From: a virus
IMG/VR virus record: IMGVR_UViG_3300006162_000021
Location: 1-45,951 of that record
Length of the DNA stretch: 45,951 nt
Direction: 5' to 3' (one strand)
Within the stretch, counting starts at the first letter, position 1; each line of letters begins with the position of its first letter. Shown piece by piece: positions 31,831 to 40,414 of the stretch. The translations under genes and the position numbers were made by a program. The notes under the pieces are model-generated. The model saw only the letters and a program-made list of their open reading frames with translations. It ran no database searches and was not told the DNA's origin.

Positions 31831-34800
31831 ATGTCCGGTTACAATCTTTCCACAGGCGCCCCAGGTTTATTGCGTATTGAAGCGCTGAACATGACCGTTT
31901 CGTTCCAGCGAACGAGCGAAACAACTGGCATCGTTTCGTGGAACATTCCAACACCAGCGACTGGCTGTGCTGCTGGAACGCAAGCATACAATGGCATTTT
32001 AATTACGCTTGATACAACTCCCTCTAACATCGAGAAGTCTCCTGTTGGTGGTAGCGGATGTGGTGGTTCGTGTCCTCCAAGTGGATCCTCGCAGCAAGTG
32101 TATATTGCAGATCCAACAGCAGATCCAAATCTATTCACAGGTAGCATGATTGGCACGGCATTTGTTATTGGTGCATTCTATAATGACCTAACGACAGTGT
32201 CGCTAACTGTTACGGGCTTGATGCCAAACACAGCTTACTATGTAACAGGCTTCCCTGTTGATGCACAACTAAACTATTTCTATGAAGGTGTTCATGCTTA
32301 CTCGTTGACATATGAGAACGATAAAGTCAAAGCAACGCACGGTCGTTATGTTGTCCAACTTGGTGGTGGATCAAATAGCACAATTGCAACACCAACAACG
32401 TTCACAGGACTGTCTCCTGGTATTCCATACGATTTTTATGTCAATCTTGGAGCTATATCTGTTGAGTATTTCTTGAATGGCTACGATTTAATGACACGTG
32501 GAAAGACGTTTCATATTACTATTAACGGAACAGATGCACAAACGTATCAAGACCTTGTCAATCAAATCAATATTCAGTTTGCAAAACAATCACCGTGTCC
32601 ACAAGGCCCCCAACCACCAAATGCTGGTGGATATTACTGGGACGTTCAAACACAACAGTTATACTTGTGGAACGGTTATACAAATACTTTATTAGCAACA
32701 ATCATTGACGCAACGCAACCAAACTTACTAACAGTTGGTTCTACGTGGTATGATCCAGCGACAAATGTGTTGAAGACTTGGAACGGTATTGCGTGGGTTA
32801 TTACTCCTTTCATTACATATCCAACACCACCAACGCAGCCTGTATGTGATAGCACAGTTTGGTTTGATACGAGCAATAACACAGCATATCGTTGGAATGG
32901 CATCACGTGGTGTCAGACAACTGTCTATGTAACAGGAACTGATCCTTCACAGCCAATCGTTATTGCTTGTGGTTCTTATTGGTGGAATACATCAACAGAT
33001 CAAATGTTTAAGTGGGACGATGCTCTTGATATGTGGGTTGTTGTCATGCCTATAATTTCTGCAGCAGATCCAACAACAATTGCAGGAAGCTCAGGACCAC
33101 TGTACTGGGTTAATCCAACAACAAATGTTGCTTACTGCTGGAATGTTCCTTCAAATGGTTGGAACGTCATTGGAGGAGTCGTTGTTTCGACGACACAGCC
33201 AGCAACACCAATTGTTGGTAACTATTGGTACAATCCATCAACAATGATCCTTGCACAATTCAACGGATCAACGTACGTTGATCTATATGCATTCATCTAT
33301 ACAAGCGATCCATCTATTCGTAATTCTTGTGATATATGGTGGAATACAACAACGAACGCTGTGTTTGTGTGGAACATCGAAACAAGTATGTGGGTTCCAG
33401 CAACGACGTTCTATCAACAAGCAACTGATCCAATGACACCACCAGCAATGACTGACGGAACTTTGTGGTTTAACACAACAACCGGAATAATGCAACAGTG
33501 GAAAAACCAATGCTGGGTTACAATTCCTATTATTCAATATCCAGGAACACCAACTGCAGCATTCCCGTCTGGTATTAATACATTAACGGCACAAGTGTGG
33601 TATTCAGGAACAGCTTGGTATTATTTTAATAGTCCAAATTGGATTCCTTTTGCTCCTGTCGTAACAACATCTGATCCATCTGTTCTTCCAGCAGGAACAT
33701 ATTGGTTTAATTCAACGAATATGCAATTGTCACAATGGAATGGCGTTGCTTGGATGACATTGTTATACTCATTAACGTCATACGTTCCAGTCCTCAATCA
33801 ATGCTGGATGAATACAACAACAAATACAATTATGACGTGGAATGGAACAACGTGGGTTCTTGGTCGTCCTATAGCAACTGTTGAACTTGATCCAGCAGGA
33901 AACTTGTTATTTACAAATACACTACTTGGAAGCAACTCAACAATTGTTATTAACAACTATGCAAATAATCCTGTTGTTAATTCAACTGATCCAGGTTATG
34001 GAACATTGTTCAATGCATTGAGTGCCTATCGTAACAATACAATTACGTTTGGACCACAAGTTGTTGGTCAAGACGGCAATGATGGAACACCGTCATACGA
34101 ACGTCTCGGTGTTGGAACAAACGGCTCAATGGCAGAACGTTTAAGAATGAGCAATGAAATTCGTCAAGCTCTTGGAAATCCTTCTGTTACTGTTCAATTG
34201 ACACCAGAGCAACTTGATCTTTGTATTACAAAGTCGTTGGAAATTATTCGCCAAAAATCTGGTATTGCTTACAAGGCTGGATATTTCTTCTTGAAGATCA
34301 ATCCAGAGCAGCAAAAGTATCGCTTGTCAAATTGCACACGTAAAGAAGAAACAATCATTCAAGTTATGAGTGCATTCCGTTTGACATCTTCGTTTTTAAG
34401 TTCAGCAATGGGTGCAGGCGTATATGGACAGATTGTTTTGCAACATTTGTACAACATGGGAACATTTGACTTGCTAAGCTATCACATTATGGCTGACTAT
34501 ATTAAAGAGTTGGAAATTTTGTTTGCATCACGTTTGACATATACGTTCAATGAAGATACACGTGAGTTGCATTTTCACAATCGTTTCCCGTTTGGTGAAG
34601 TTGTTCTTCTTGAAGCAACGGTTGAACGAACGGAACAGAATATTATGAAGGATCGTTATATTCGTCCTTGGTTGCGTCGTTGGGCAACAGCAGAAGCGCG
34701 TTTGATGTTGGCAGAAGTTCGTGGTGCATATAGTAACTTACCAGGAGCGGGTGGTAGCGTTACAATGAATGCAACTGATCTTCGCCAAGCAGCGCAACAG

Positions 34801-34890
34801 GAATTTGAATTGCTTACAAAAGAGATCGAAGACTTCCTTGCAGATAATCCAGAAGAATACGGTGTCTATGGTCAATTGACGTTTGGATAA
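31831..34890 (+). CDS. Neck-region structural protein with tryptophan repeat array
   Basis: This 1019-residue protein has three parts. Residues 1-250 are beta-rich with fibronectin-like features (TGLMPNTAYYVTGFPVDAQ). Residues about 265-690 hold eleven tandem repeats of about 40 residues, with cores such as STWYDPATNVLKTWNGIAW and TVWFDTSNNTAYRWNGITW. Residues about 760-1019 form a conserved T4-like neck/connector domain (LTPEQLDLCITKSLEIIRQK; IRPWLRRWATAEARLMLAEV). Its place two genes before gp15 is that of T4 gp13, so it may combine a gp13-like role with surface decoration; that is inference. Confidence 0.75.
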   Translation: MSGYNLSTGAPGLLRIEALNMTVSFQRTSETTGIVSWNIPTPATGCAAGTQAYNGILITLDTTPSNIEKSPVGGSGCGGSCPPSGSSQQVYIADPTADPNLFTGSMIGTAFVIGAFYNDLTTVSLTVTGLMPNTAYYVTGFPVDAQLNYFYEGVHAYSLTYENDKVKATHGRYVVQLGGGSNSTIATPTTFTGLSPGIPYDFYVNLGAISVEYFLNGYDLMTRGKTFHITINGTDAQTYQDLVNQINIQFAKQSPCPQGPQPPNAGGYYWDVQTQQLYLWNGYTNTLLATIIDATQPNLLTVGSTWYDPATNVLKTWNGIAWVITPFITYPTPPTQPVCDSTVWFDTSNNTAYRWNGITWCQTTVYVTGTDPSQPIVIACGSYWWNTSTDQMFKWDDALDMWVVVMPIISAADPTTIAGSSGPLYWVNPTTNVAYCWNVPSNGWNVIGGVVVSTTQPATPIVGNYWYNPSTMILAQFNGSTYVDLYAFIYTSDPSIRNSCDIWWNTTTNAVFVWNIETSMWVPATTFYQQATDPMTPPAMTDGTLWFNTTTGIMQQWKNQCWVTIPIIQYPGTPTAAFPSGINTLTAQVWYSGTAWYYFNSPNWIPFAPVVTTSDPSVLPAGTYWFNSTNMQLSQWNGVAWMTLLYSLTSYVPVLNQCWMNTTTNTIMTWNGTTWVLGRPIATVELDPAGNLLFTNTLLGSNSTIVINNYANNPVVNSTDPGYGTLFNALSAYRNNTITFGPQVVGQDGNDGTPSYERLGVGTNGSMAERLRMSNEIRQALGNPSVTVQLTPEQLDLCITKSLEIIRQKSGIAYKAGYFFLKINPEQQKYRLSNCTRKEETIIQVMSAFRLTSSFLSSAMGAGVYGQIVLQHLYNMGTFDLLSYHIMADYIKELEILFASRLTYTFNEDTRELHFHNRFPFGEVVLLEATVERTEQNIMKDRYIRPWLRRWATAEARLMLAEVRGAYSNLPGAGGSVTMNATDLRQAAQQEFELLTKEIEDFLADNPEEYGVYGQLTFG

Positions 34891-34893
34891 AAT

Positions 34894-36462
34894 ATGGCAA
34901 ACACTTGTACAACACTTCCTAACGGCTTAGTGTCAACGTCACCAAATAGTCCATCTTGTACTACGTGGAGTCTTTCAACCGACCCAGCACAAACGATGAT
35001 GGATGGTGTCAATGCTCAAACGCTTGCAATTGCAGGTGCGACTATCAACGTTCATAAACTTCTTGGTGTCCATGAGCAAACAAAGCTAATTGATCTTGTT
35101 GGTCACGGTACTCCTATTTCTGGCGGTGATGCTCCTAACTATCCCGCCTCAAATGCATTTACATCTTTGAAGACGGAATGGCGTTCTCGTCAGGTTGGTA
35201 GTCAATTACTTGCTGAAGGCTATATTGGATATGACTTTGGTTATATCAAACTGCCAGATGGACAAGCACGGTATGGTATTGATACGAGCGTTCGTCATCA
35301 AATTACAACCATCAAGATTAAACAGAGCAAGAATCCAAATAGTCGTGTAACATCCGCTCGCATTGAAAGAAGTGAAGATGGAAAGCAGTGGTATGGTACA
35401 GCAATGATTACACTGCCAAATAATGATAGCTTAAACACAATTAGCTTTAAGAACTCTTCACCAATGCGATATTGGAGACTTCGTCCTATTACATTTGTTG
35501 GCGGTGCTTGTGATAGCTGGGGAGTTCAAGCTCTTGAGATGAGCAACTGGAATCCAACAGCATTAAATAATATTCAAGATAAGATATTCCTTGAGAATCG
35601 TGATCGTGATTATTCTGGTGCTCCAATTGCTATCAAAGGATACTATCAACTCCCAACGGTACAAACAGACTTAACAAGATTTGGTATTGAAATCCCAACA
35701 GGAAATTATCAGATTCAAGTTAATTTCAATGCAACAGTTGCAGCACTTGGACGACCAATTGTCATTGGCGATATTCTTGAACTTCCAAGTGAACAACAAT
35801 ATACACCAGAACTAACACCAGTCAAGCGTTATCTTGAAGTTACAGACGTTACGTGGGATCCATCAACATATACACCAGGTTGGTTTCCTTTAATGCTATT
35901 GGTGACAGCAACACAAGCTCTTGCAAGTGAAGAAACGCAAGACATATTTGGTGATCTTGCGAAGCAAGTCGATACATCTGGTTTGTTTAGTACCGATGAT
36001 GGAAATAATCCTATGTACCAAGATTTTTCAGATATAGAACAGACAATTAAAGCGGAGGCATTAGATGCTGTTCCAGAACGTGGCAGCGAAGGTGCACGCG
36101 TCGTTCGACAGTTTACACCAGAAGAAATTGCACAGGGAGCTTCTGTTGGTGCAAACATTGCTGGAATGAGTTATGCACCAACGCGTCTATATGTTGAATG
36201 TGCCTTGCCACCAAACGATGAACCATACACGACGGGAGAAGTTCTTCCTGCTGCGGGCGTTGATAAACAATGGTTTAGATTGATATATACAGGAGTGGCT
36301 GCAGGAACACCTGCACGTTTATATCGTTGGTCAGCAGCAAAGAATCGTTGGATTTGGTTAGAGACAGATAAACGTGAACAGTTTAACCAACAAAAACAAA
36401 TTCTTGATGAGTATCTAACAAGCCCAACAGCAATTTCAGCTAAAAAGATAGGACAAGCATAA
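34894..36462 (+). CDS. Neck-region structural protein with discoidin-like segment
   Basis: This is 522 residues long. Residues about 85-215 have a pattern like an F5/8 type C (discoidin) domain: SNAFTSLKTEWRSR, VTSARIERSEDGKQWYGT, then MRYWRLRPITF. Residues about 290-350 (RPIVIGDILELPSEQQYTPE, then KRYLEVTDVTWDP) resemble a connector/neck strand pattern of T4-like phages. It lies where T4 has gene 14. The start at 34894, 3 bases after the previous stop, is weakly supported by GGA. It is coupled to gp15 by TAATG. Confidence 0.7.
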   Translation: MANTCTTLPNGLVSTSPNSPSCTTWSLSTDPAQTMMDGVNAQTLAIAGATINVHKLLGVHEQTKLIDLVGHGTPISGGDAPNYPASNAFTSLKTEWRSRQVGSQLLAEGYIGYDFGYIKLPDGQARYGIDTSVRHQITTIKIKQSKNPNSRVTSARIERSEDGKQWYGTAMITLPNNDSLNTISFKNSSPMRYWRLRPITFVGGACDSWGVQALEMSNWNPTALNNIQDKIFLENRDRDYSGAPIAIKGYYQLPTVQTDLTRFGIEIPTGNYQIQVNFNATVAALGRPIVIGDILELPSEQQYTPELTPVKRYLEVTDVTWDPSTYTPGWFPLMLLVTATQALASEETQDIFGDLAKQVDTSGLFSTDDGNNPMYQDFSDIEQTIKAEALDAVPERGSEGARVVRQFTPEEIAQGASVGANIAGMSYAPTRLYVECALPPNDEPYTTGEVLPAAGVDKQWFRLIYTGVAAGTPARLYRWSAAKNRWIWLETDKREQFNQQKQILDEYLTSPTAISAKKIGQA

Positions 36463-37295
36463 TGGCAGTCGGCATTCCAGAAAATGGATATTTTTACGAT
36501 AAACAGATCAAAAGTCTGATTATTCAGTTTATGGCTGTATTCACAGGTCTCCAAGTTAAAGTTGGAGCTCGGAAGACTGGTGCCGTTGACACAACAGAAG
36601 ATTGTGCAGGAAATGTTACAGACGTTCAGCCAGTTATTGAACCACCACGTTTAATCAGTGTTCCAATCCGCTACTCATCTTCAGATCGAGTTGTTGCCTC
36701 GTTGCTTGGAACAAACACACAAAACAAACCACTTCGTCTTCCAACGATGAGCGCATATATGACTGGAATTGAAATGGCTATGGACCTTTATAAAGGAATT
36801 GGAACGCAGCGCCGCAACGTTTATACGCCAGTTGGTGGAGTTATTCCTGACGATACACGAGTTGTATATCAACGTATGCCAGTTCCGTACCGCTTAAATC
36901 TTGATCTGAATATCTATGCAAGCAATACGGAACAACATCTTCAAATTCTTGAGCAAATTCTTGTTTTGTTTGATCCAACGGTACAACTTGAAACAGACGA
37001 TGCTCTTTTTGATATGGCAAAACTAACAAAATTGACATTGAAAGGTATTCAACTGTCAGAAAACTATCCCGTTGGTGTCGATCGTCGAATTATTCAATCT
37101 ACGTTAAACTTTGAAATCATTGCATATCTAATGATTCCAGCGCAAATTAAAAAGAACTTTGTTGAACAAGTAAAAGTCCGTTTAGCGATGGTTTCTAACG
37201 TCGAAGGAACCGATCAAGAAATCATAGCACAGCTTGATGCGCTTGGAATTGACTACGAAACTTGGCAGGATGTCAATGATTTAAACTTCCAATAA
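36462..37295 (+). CDS. gp15: Tail sheath stabilizer/completion protein gp15-like
   Basis: This 277-residue protein is close to T4 gp15 (272). It shows the family pattern: YFYDKQIKSLIIQFMAVFTG at the start, VPIRYSSSDRVVASL, LPTMSAYMTGIEM, and PYRLNLDLNIYASNTEQHLQ before EQILVLFDP. gp15 caps the top of the finished tail and joins it to the neck. It directly precedes the sheath gene. Its TAATG overlap with the preceding neck gene keeps the neck proteins co-translated. Confidence 0.83.
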   Translation: MAVGIPENGYFYDKQIKSLIIQFMAVFTGLQVKVGARKTGAVDTTEDCAGNVTDVQPVIEPPRLISVPIRYSSSDRVVASLLGTNTQNKPLRLPTMSAYMTGIEMAMDLYKGIGTQRRNVYTPVGGVIPDDTRVVYQRMPVPYRLNLDLNIYASNTEQHLQILEQILVLFDPTVQLETDDALFDMAKLTKLTLKGIQLSENYPVGVDRRIIQSTLNFEIIAYLMIPAQIKKNFVEQVKVRLAMVSNVEGTDQEIIAQLDALGIDYETWQDVNDLNFQ

Positions 37296-37320
37296 AATTC
37301 ACGGAATATTGGTCTTGAAT

Positions 37321-37328
37321 AATAAATA
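37321..37328 (+). promoter_or_regulatory. Late promoter box AATAAATA for sheath
   Basis: AATAAATAC, one mismatch to the consensus, lies 32 bases before ATG 37361. A TAGGAG ribosome site is at 37348-37353. Confidence 0.55.
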
Positions 37329-37360
37329 CCCTCACAAAGCAACATAATAGGAGTAATACA

Positions 37361-39688
37361 ATGTCAAACCTAGTCAGTCCTGGCGTATCAGTAACGATCA
37401 TTAACGAGAGCTTCTTCGTTCCAACGTCGGCTCCTACTGTGCCTCTAATTTTTATTGCAACGGCTGCTGAAAAGTATCAGCCAGATGGCGTTACACCAGC
37501 CGCAGGTACATATGAGTCCAATGTTATCGAGACAGTCACATCATTGACACAAAGTACGCAGCTTTATGGTATTCCAAACTTCTTGACAGACGCTTCCGGT
37601 CTTCCACAAAACGGCGACTCACGCAATGAATACGGTCTATTTGCTCTAAACCAATTTCTTGGTATCGGTAGCAAGGCATATGTTATTCGTGCAGATGTTG
37701 ATCTTAATGACAACTATGCAGATACAGTTCAACAGTGGAATACGCTTGCAGGAACATCTGCTTCTGATCTTGAAACACTAGTTACAAACTACATCAACCA
37801 GTATAATGCATCATTTGGTTATACAGGTTCCGCATCTGGTTATCAAGTTATGCAATTTCCAACAGCAATCACAGGAACGACGTCGACTGGTCTTGGTAAT
37901 ACAGCATACACAATGACAGTCGCAGTTGATGGTGGTGCACCAATTAACATCACTATTCCTCCTGTTACATCTATTTCTGGATTGAATCCACCAACAGCAG
38001 GTAGCCTATACACAAATGGCACATATCTAAATGTCCCATTGACCGGTGGTACAGGTACTGGTGCAACAGCAAACATTGTTGTTGCAGGCGGTGGTGTCAC
38101 AACGGTTGCACTAGTCAATGCAGGCTCAGGTTATGCAGTTGCTGATTCACTAACCGCCCTATCATCAAACATTGGTGGTACAGGATCAGGGTTTGCAGTT
38201 ACAGTTGCATCCGTAGCGTCTGTAACATCTGCACCAACATTCAACGCTTTGATTAATCTTGTTAATACGCAATTGGGTGGCACGAGTGCTCCTGCAGTAA
38301 TGACAATTCCTGTGTCTGGTCCAGGCGCTGGCAACCTCGTAGTTACGAGCAAGACTGTTGGTCTATCATCAACAGTCCTAATGACAGCAGGTACTTTAGT
38401 TCCAGCATTAGGTGCAACGCTACAAGCACCAGTTGCAGGAACACCATATAAAGTGTCGGTCAATGCATCAGAACTAACAGCACTAATGACAACAGCAACA
38501 GCACCAATTTGGGCAACATATTCTTTCCGTACATTACAAACAACATTCTTTGCAAATTGGACATTGACACCACTACCAGTGTTTGGTAATGGCTTCAACT
38601 ATCCACCAACAGGAAACTTCCTTGGCGTCGGCGGTGCAGAGTTGACATGGATTGGAGTATATGGTGCAGGTGAATGGTCATCAGCAGAGGCAGGAACATT
38701 TTTCTTGACGTTGGCTAACCAGTTTGAATATACACAAGAGTTCTTTAATGGTACACAACTTGGTGCAAACGACGCAGCCCGTCGTACAGCCATCGTTGCA
38801 GCATTGAATGCATCGATCAACAGCAACACGTCAATCTTGTCCGACACGTATCAGTACAACTTGATTTGCTGCCCAGGTTATCCAGAGACAGTCGCTGCAA
38901 TGTTGAATCTTTCTGTTAACATCCAAGAAGAAGCAATGGTTATCGCTGACGGCCCAATGAATATGACAGAGCCACAATTTGCTGCTTGGGCTGCTACAAC
39001 AGCTCGCGTAAACTCAACAGACGTCGCATACTACTACCCAGCTGGTTTGGCAACAAATCTTAACGGTGCAACAGTTATGTGTGCAGCAGCTGGTATTGCT
39101 CTTCGCACAATTGCATACAGCGACAACGTTTCTGAAGTTTGGTTCCCACCAGCAGGTTTCCGCCGCGGTGTTGTAAGTGGCGTCATTTCTGTTGGCTACT
39201 ACACAGGAACACCAGGCACAGCAACGACATACGTTGAATTGGATCTAAACCAAGGCCAGCGTGATGACTTGTACAAGTATTTTACAAACATCAATCCAAT
39301 CACATACTTCCCAAGCCAAGGCTTGGTAGTCTGGGGACAGAAGACTTCTGCACCACAAGCAAGTGCTCTTGACCGTGTCAACGTTGCACGCTTGTTGATG
39401 TATATCAAGCGTCAGTTGCGTTTGAACTCAATGAACTTTGTGTTCGAGCCAAACGATCAATTAACACGCAACGATTTGAAGGCATCTGTTGATGGATTCT
39501 TACAATCGATCATGATTAAGCGTGGTTTGTATGACTTTGCAACAGTTTGCGATGCAACAAACAACACACCAACCGTTATTGATAATAATGAGATGTACAT
39601 TGACGTTGCTGTCCAGCCAGTAAAAGCAGCTGAATTTATCTACATCCCAATCACTGTTCAAGCAACGGGTGCTTCACTCACACAGTAA
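37361..39688 (+). CDS. gp18: Tail sheath protein gp18-like
   Basis: This is 775 residues long (T4 gp18 is 659). The N-terminus (SPGVSVTIINESFFVPTSAP) and the C-terminal domain are typical of sheath: FRRGVVSGVISVGYY, a helical core RLLMYIKRQLRLNSMNFVF, then FEPND and AAEFIYIPITVQATG. Between about residues 165 and 375 there is an extra beta-rich Thr/Gly insertion with a GTGTGATANI...NAGSGYAVAD module. It is the contractile outer tube of the tail. Confidence 0.93.
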   Translation: MSNLVSPGVSVTIINESFFVPTSAPTVPLIFIATAAEKYQPDGVTPAAGTYESNVIETVTSLTQSTQLYGIPNFLTDASGLPQNGDSRNEYGLFALNQFLGIGSKAYVIRADVDLNDNYADTVQQWNTLAGTSASDLETLVTNYINQYNASFGYTGSASGYQVMQFPTAITGTTSTGLGNTAYTMTVAVDGGAPINITIPPVTSISGLNPPTAGSLYTNGTYLNVPLTGGTGTGATANIVVAGGGVTTVALVNAGSGYAVADSLTALSSNIGGTGSGFAVTVASVASVTSAPTFNALINLVNTQLGGTSAPAVMTIPVSGPGAGNLVVTSKTVGLSSTVLMTAGTLVPALGATLQAPVAGTPYKVSVNASELTALMTTATAPIWATYSFRTLQTTFFANWTLTPLPVFGNGFNYPPTGNFLGVGGAELTWIGVYGAGEWSSAEAGTFFLTLANQFEYTQEFFNGTQLGANDAARRTAIVAALNASINSNTSILSDTYQYNLICCPGYPETVAAMLNLSVNIQEEAMVIADGPMNMTEPQFAAWAATTARVNSTDVAYYYPAGLATNLNGATVMCAAAGIALRTIAYSDNVSEVWFPPAGFRRGVVSGVISVGYYTGTPGTATTYVELDLNQGQRDDLYKYFTNINPITYFPSQGLVVWGQKTSAPQASALDRVNVARLLMYIKRQLRLNSMNFVFEPNDQLTRNDLKASVDGFLQSIMIKRGLYDFATVCDATNNTPTVIDNNEMYIDVAVQPVKAAEFIYIPITVQATGASLTQ

Positions 39689-39691
39689 TTG

Positions 39692-39699
39692 AGTAAATA
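39692..39699 (+). promoter_or_regulatory. Weak late promoter box AGTAAATA for tube
   Basis: AGTAAATA lies 32 bases before ATG 39732. The gap also has TTTAAC/GTTAAA pairing that places AGAGGA in a hairpin loop (39709-39726). Confidence 0.4.
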
Positions 39700-39731
39700 G
39701 AGAACAAGTTTAACAGAGGAGTTAAAGTATA

Positions 39732-40337
39732 ATGAGCACAATTAATGATTTCGGAATCCCAGGCGTTGGAATGAGTTATGCTCACCCAAAGCAGAAGAAC
39801 CGTTGGCGCATAACGTTTGGTAACATGGGTAACAGTGCTATTAGCTCCCAACCTGTTTCCTCACAGGCCGTCACGGTTAGCAAGCCAGCTTTGAAATTTA
39901 ACGAAGTAGTTCTACATCGTTATACATCAATGGCGTACGTTGCTGGTAAGTACGAGTGGGAACCACTAAAGCTAACTCTTGAAGATGACGTCACGGGTGC
40001 AGTATCAACAGTTCTTCAGCAGCAACTCCAAGCTCAGCAGTGGATCGTTGGTGCACAAGGACAGTGGATGGCAGCGGCTGGCGAAGCATCACTTTATAAG
40101 TTTGCAACATATCTTGAAACGCTTGATGGTAATGATCAAGTTACAGAGCGTTGGGCATATGAAGGTTGCTGGATTACAGACATCAACTATGACGAACTTG
40201 ACTATGCATCAGGCGAACAAGTCAAAATCTCTTTGACAATTCGTTTTGACAATGCTAACCAGACAATCGGTGGATACGCAGATGGTAAGGGCGTTGCACT
40301 AGGTGGTCAGGCCAAGGTTGGTCCAAATAATACGTAA
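39732..40337 (+). CDS. gp19: Tail tube protein gp19-like
   Basis: This is 201 residues long (T4 gp19 is 163). The order sheath-tube is kept. It has the tube-fold pattern: KNRWRITFGNMG, VVLHRYTSMAYVAGKYEWEP followed by LKLTLEDDVTG, then ERWAYEGCWITDINYDELDY. It forms the inner tube through which DNA passes. A strong UUCG-loop terminator follows. Confidence 0.9.
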   Translation: MSTINDFGIPGVGMSYAHPKQKNRWRITFGNMGNSAISSQPVSSQAVTVSKPALKFNEVVLHRYTSMAYVAGKYEWEPLKLTLEDDVTGAVSTVLQQQLQAQQWIVGAQGQWMAAAGEASLYKFATYLETLDGNDQVTERWAYEGCWITDINYDELDYASGEQVKISLTIRFDNANQTIGGYADGKGVALGGQAKVGPNNT

Positions 40338-40354
40338 GATATATAAGCATTAAA

Positions 40355-40386
40355 GAAGAGCCGTTTTCGAACGGCTCTTTTCTTTT
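40355..40386 (+). terminator. Rho-independent terminator after tube gene
   Basis: GAGCCGTT (40358-40365), UUCG tetraloop, AACGGCTC (40370-40377), then TTTTCTTTT. The T-tract runs directly into the next late box. Confidence 0.9.
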
Positions 40387-40393
40387 ATAAATA
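40386..40393 (+). promoter_or_regulatory. Late promoter box TATAAATA
   Basis: A perfect TATAAATA lies 21 bases before ATG 40415, sharing its first T with the terminator tract. Confidence 0.7.
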
Positions 40394-40414
40394 CCAAATA
40401 TATCCGGAGCGGCT

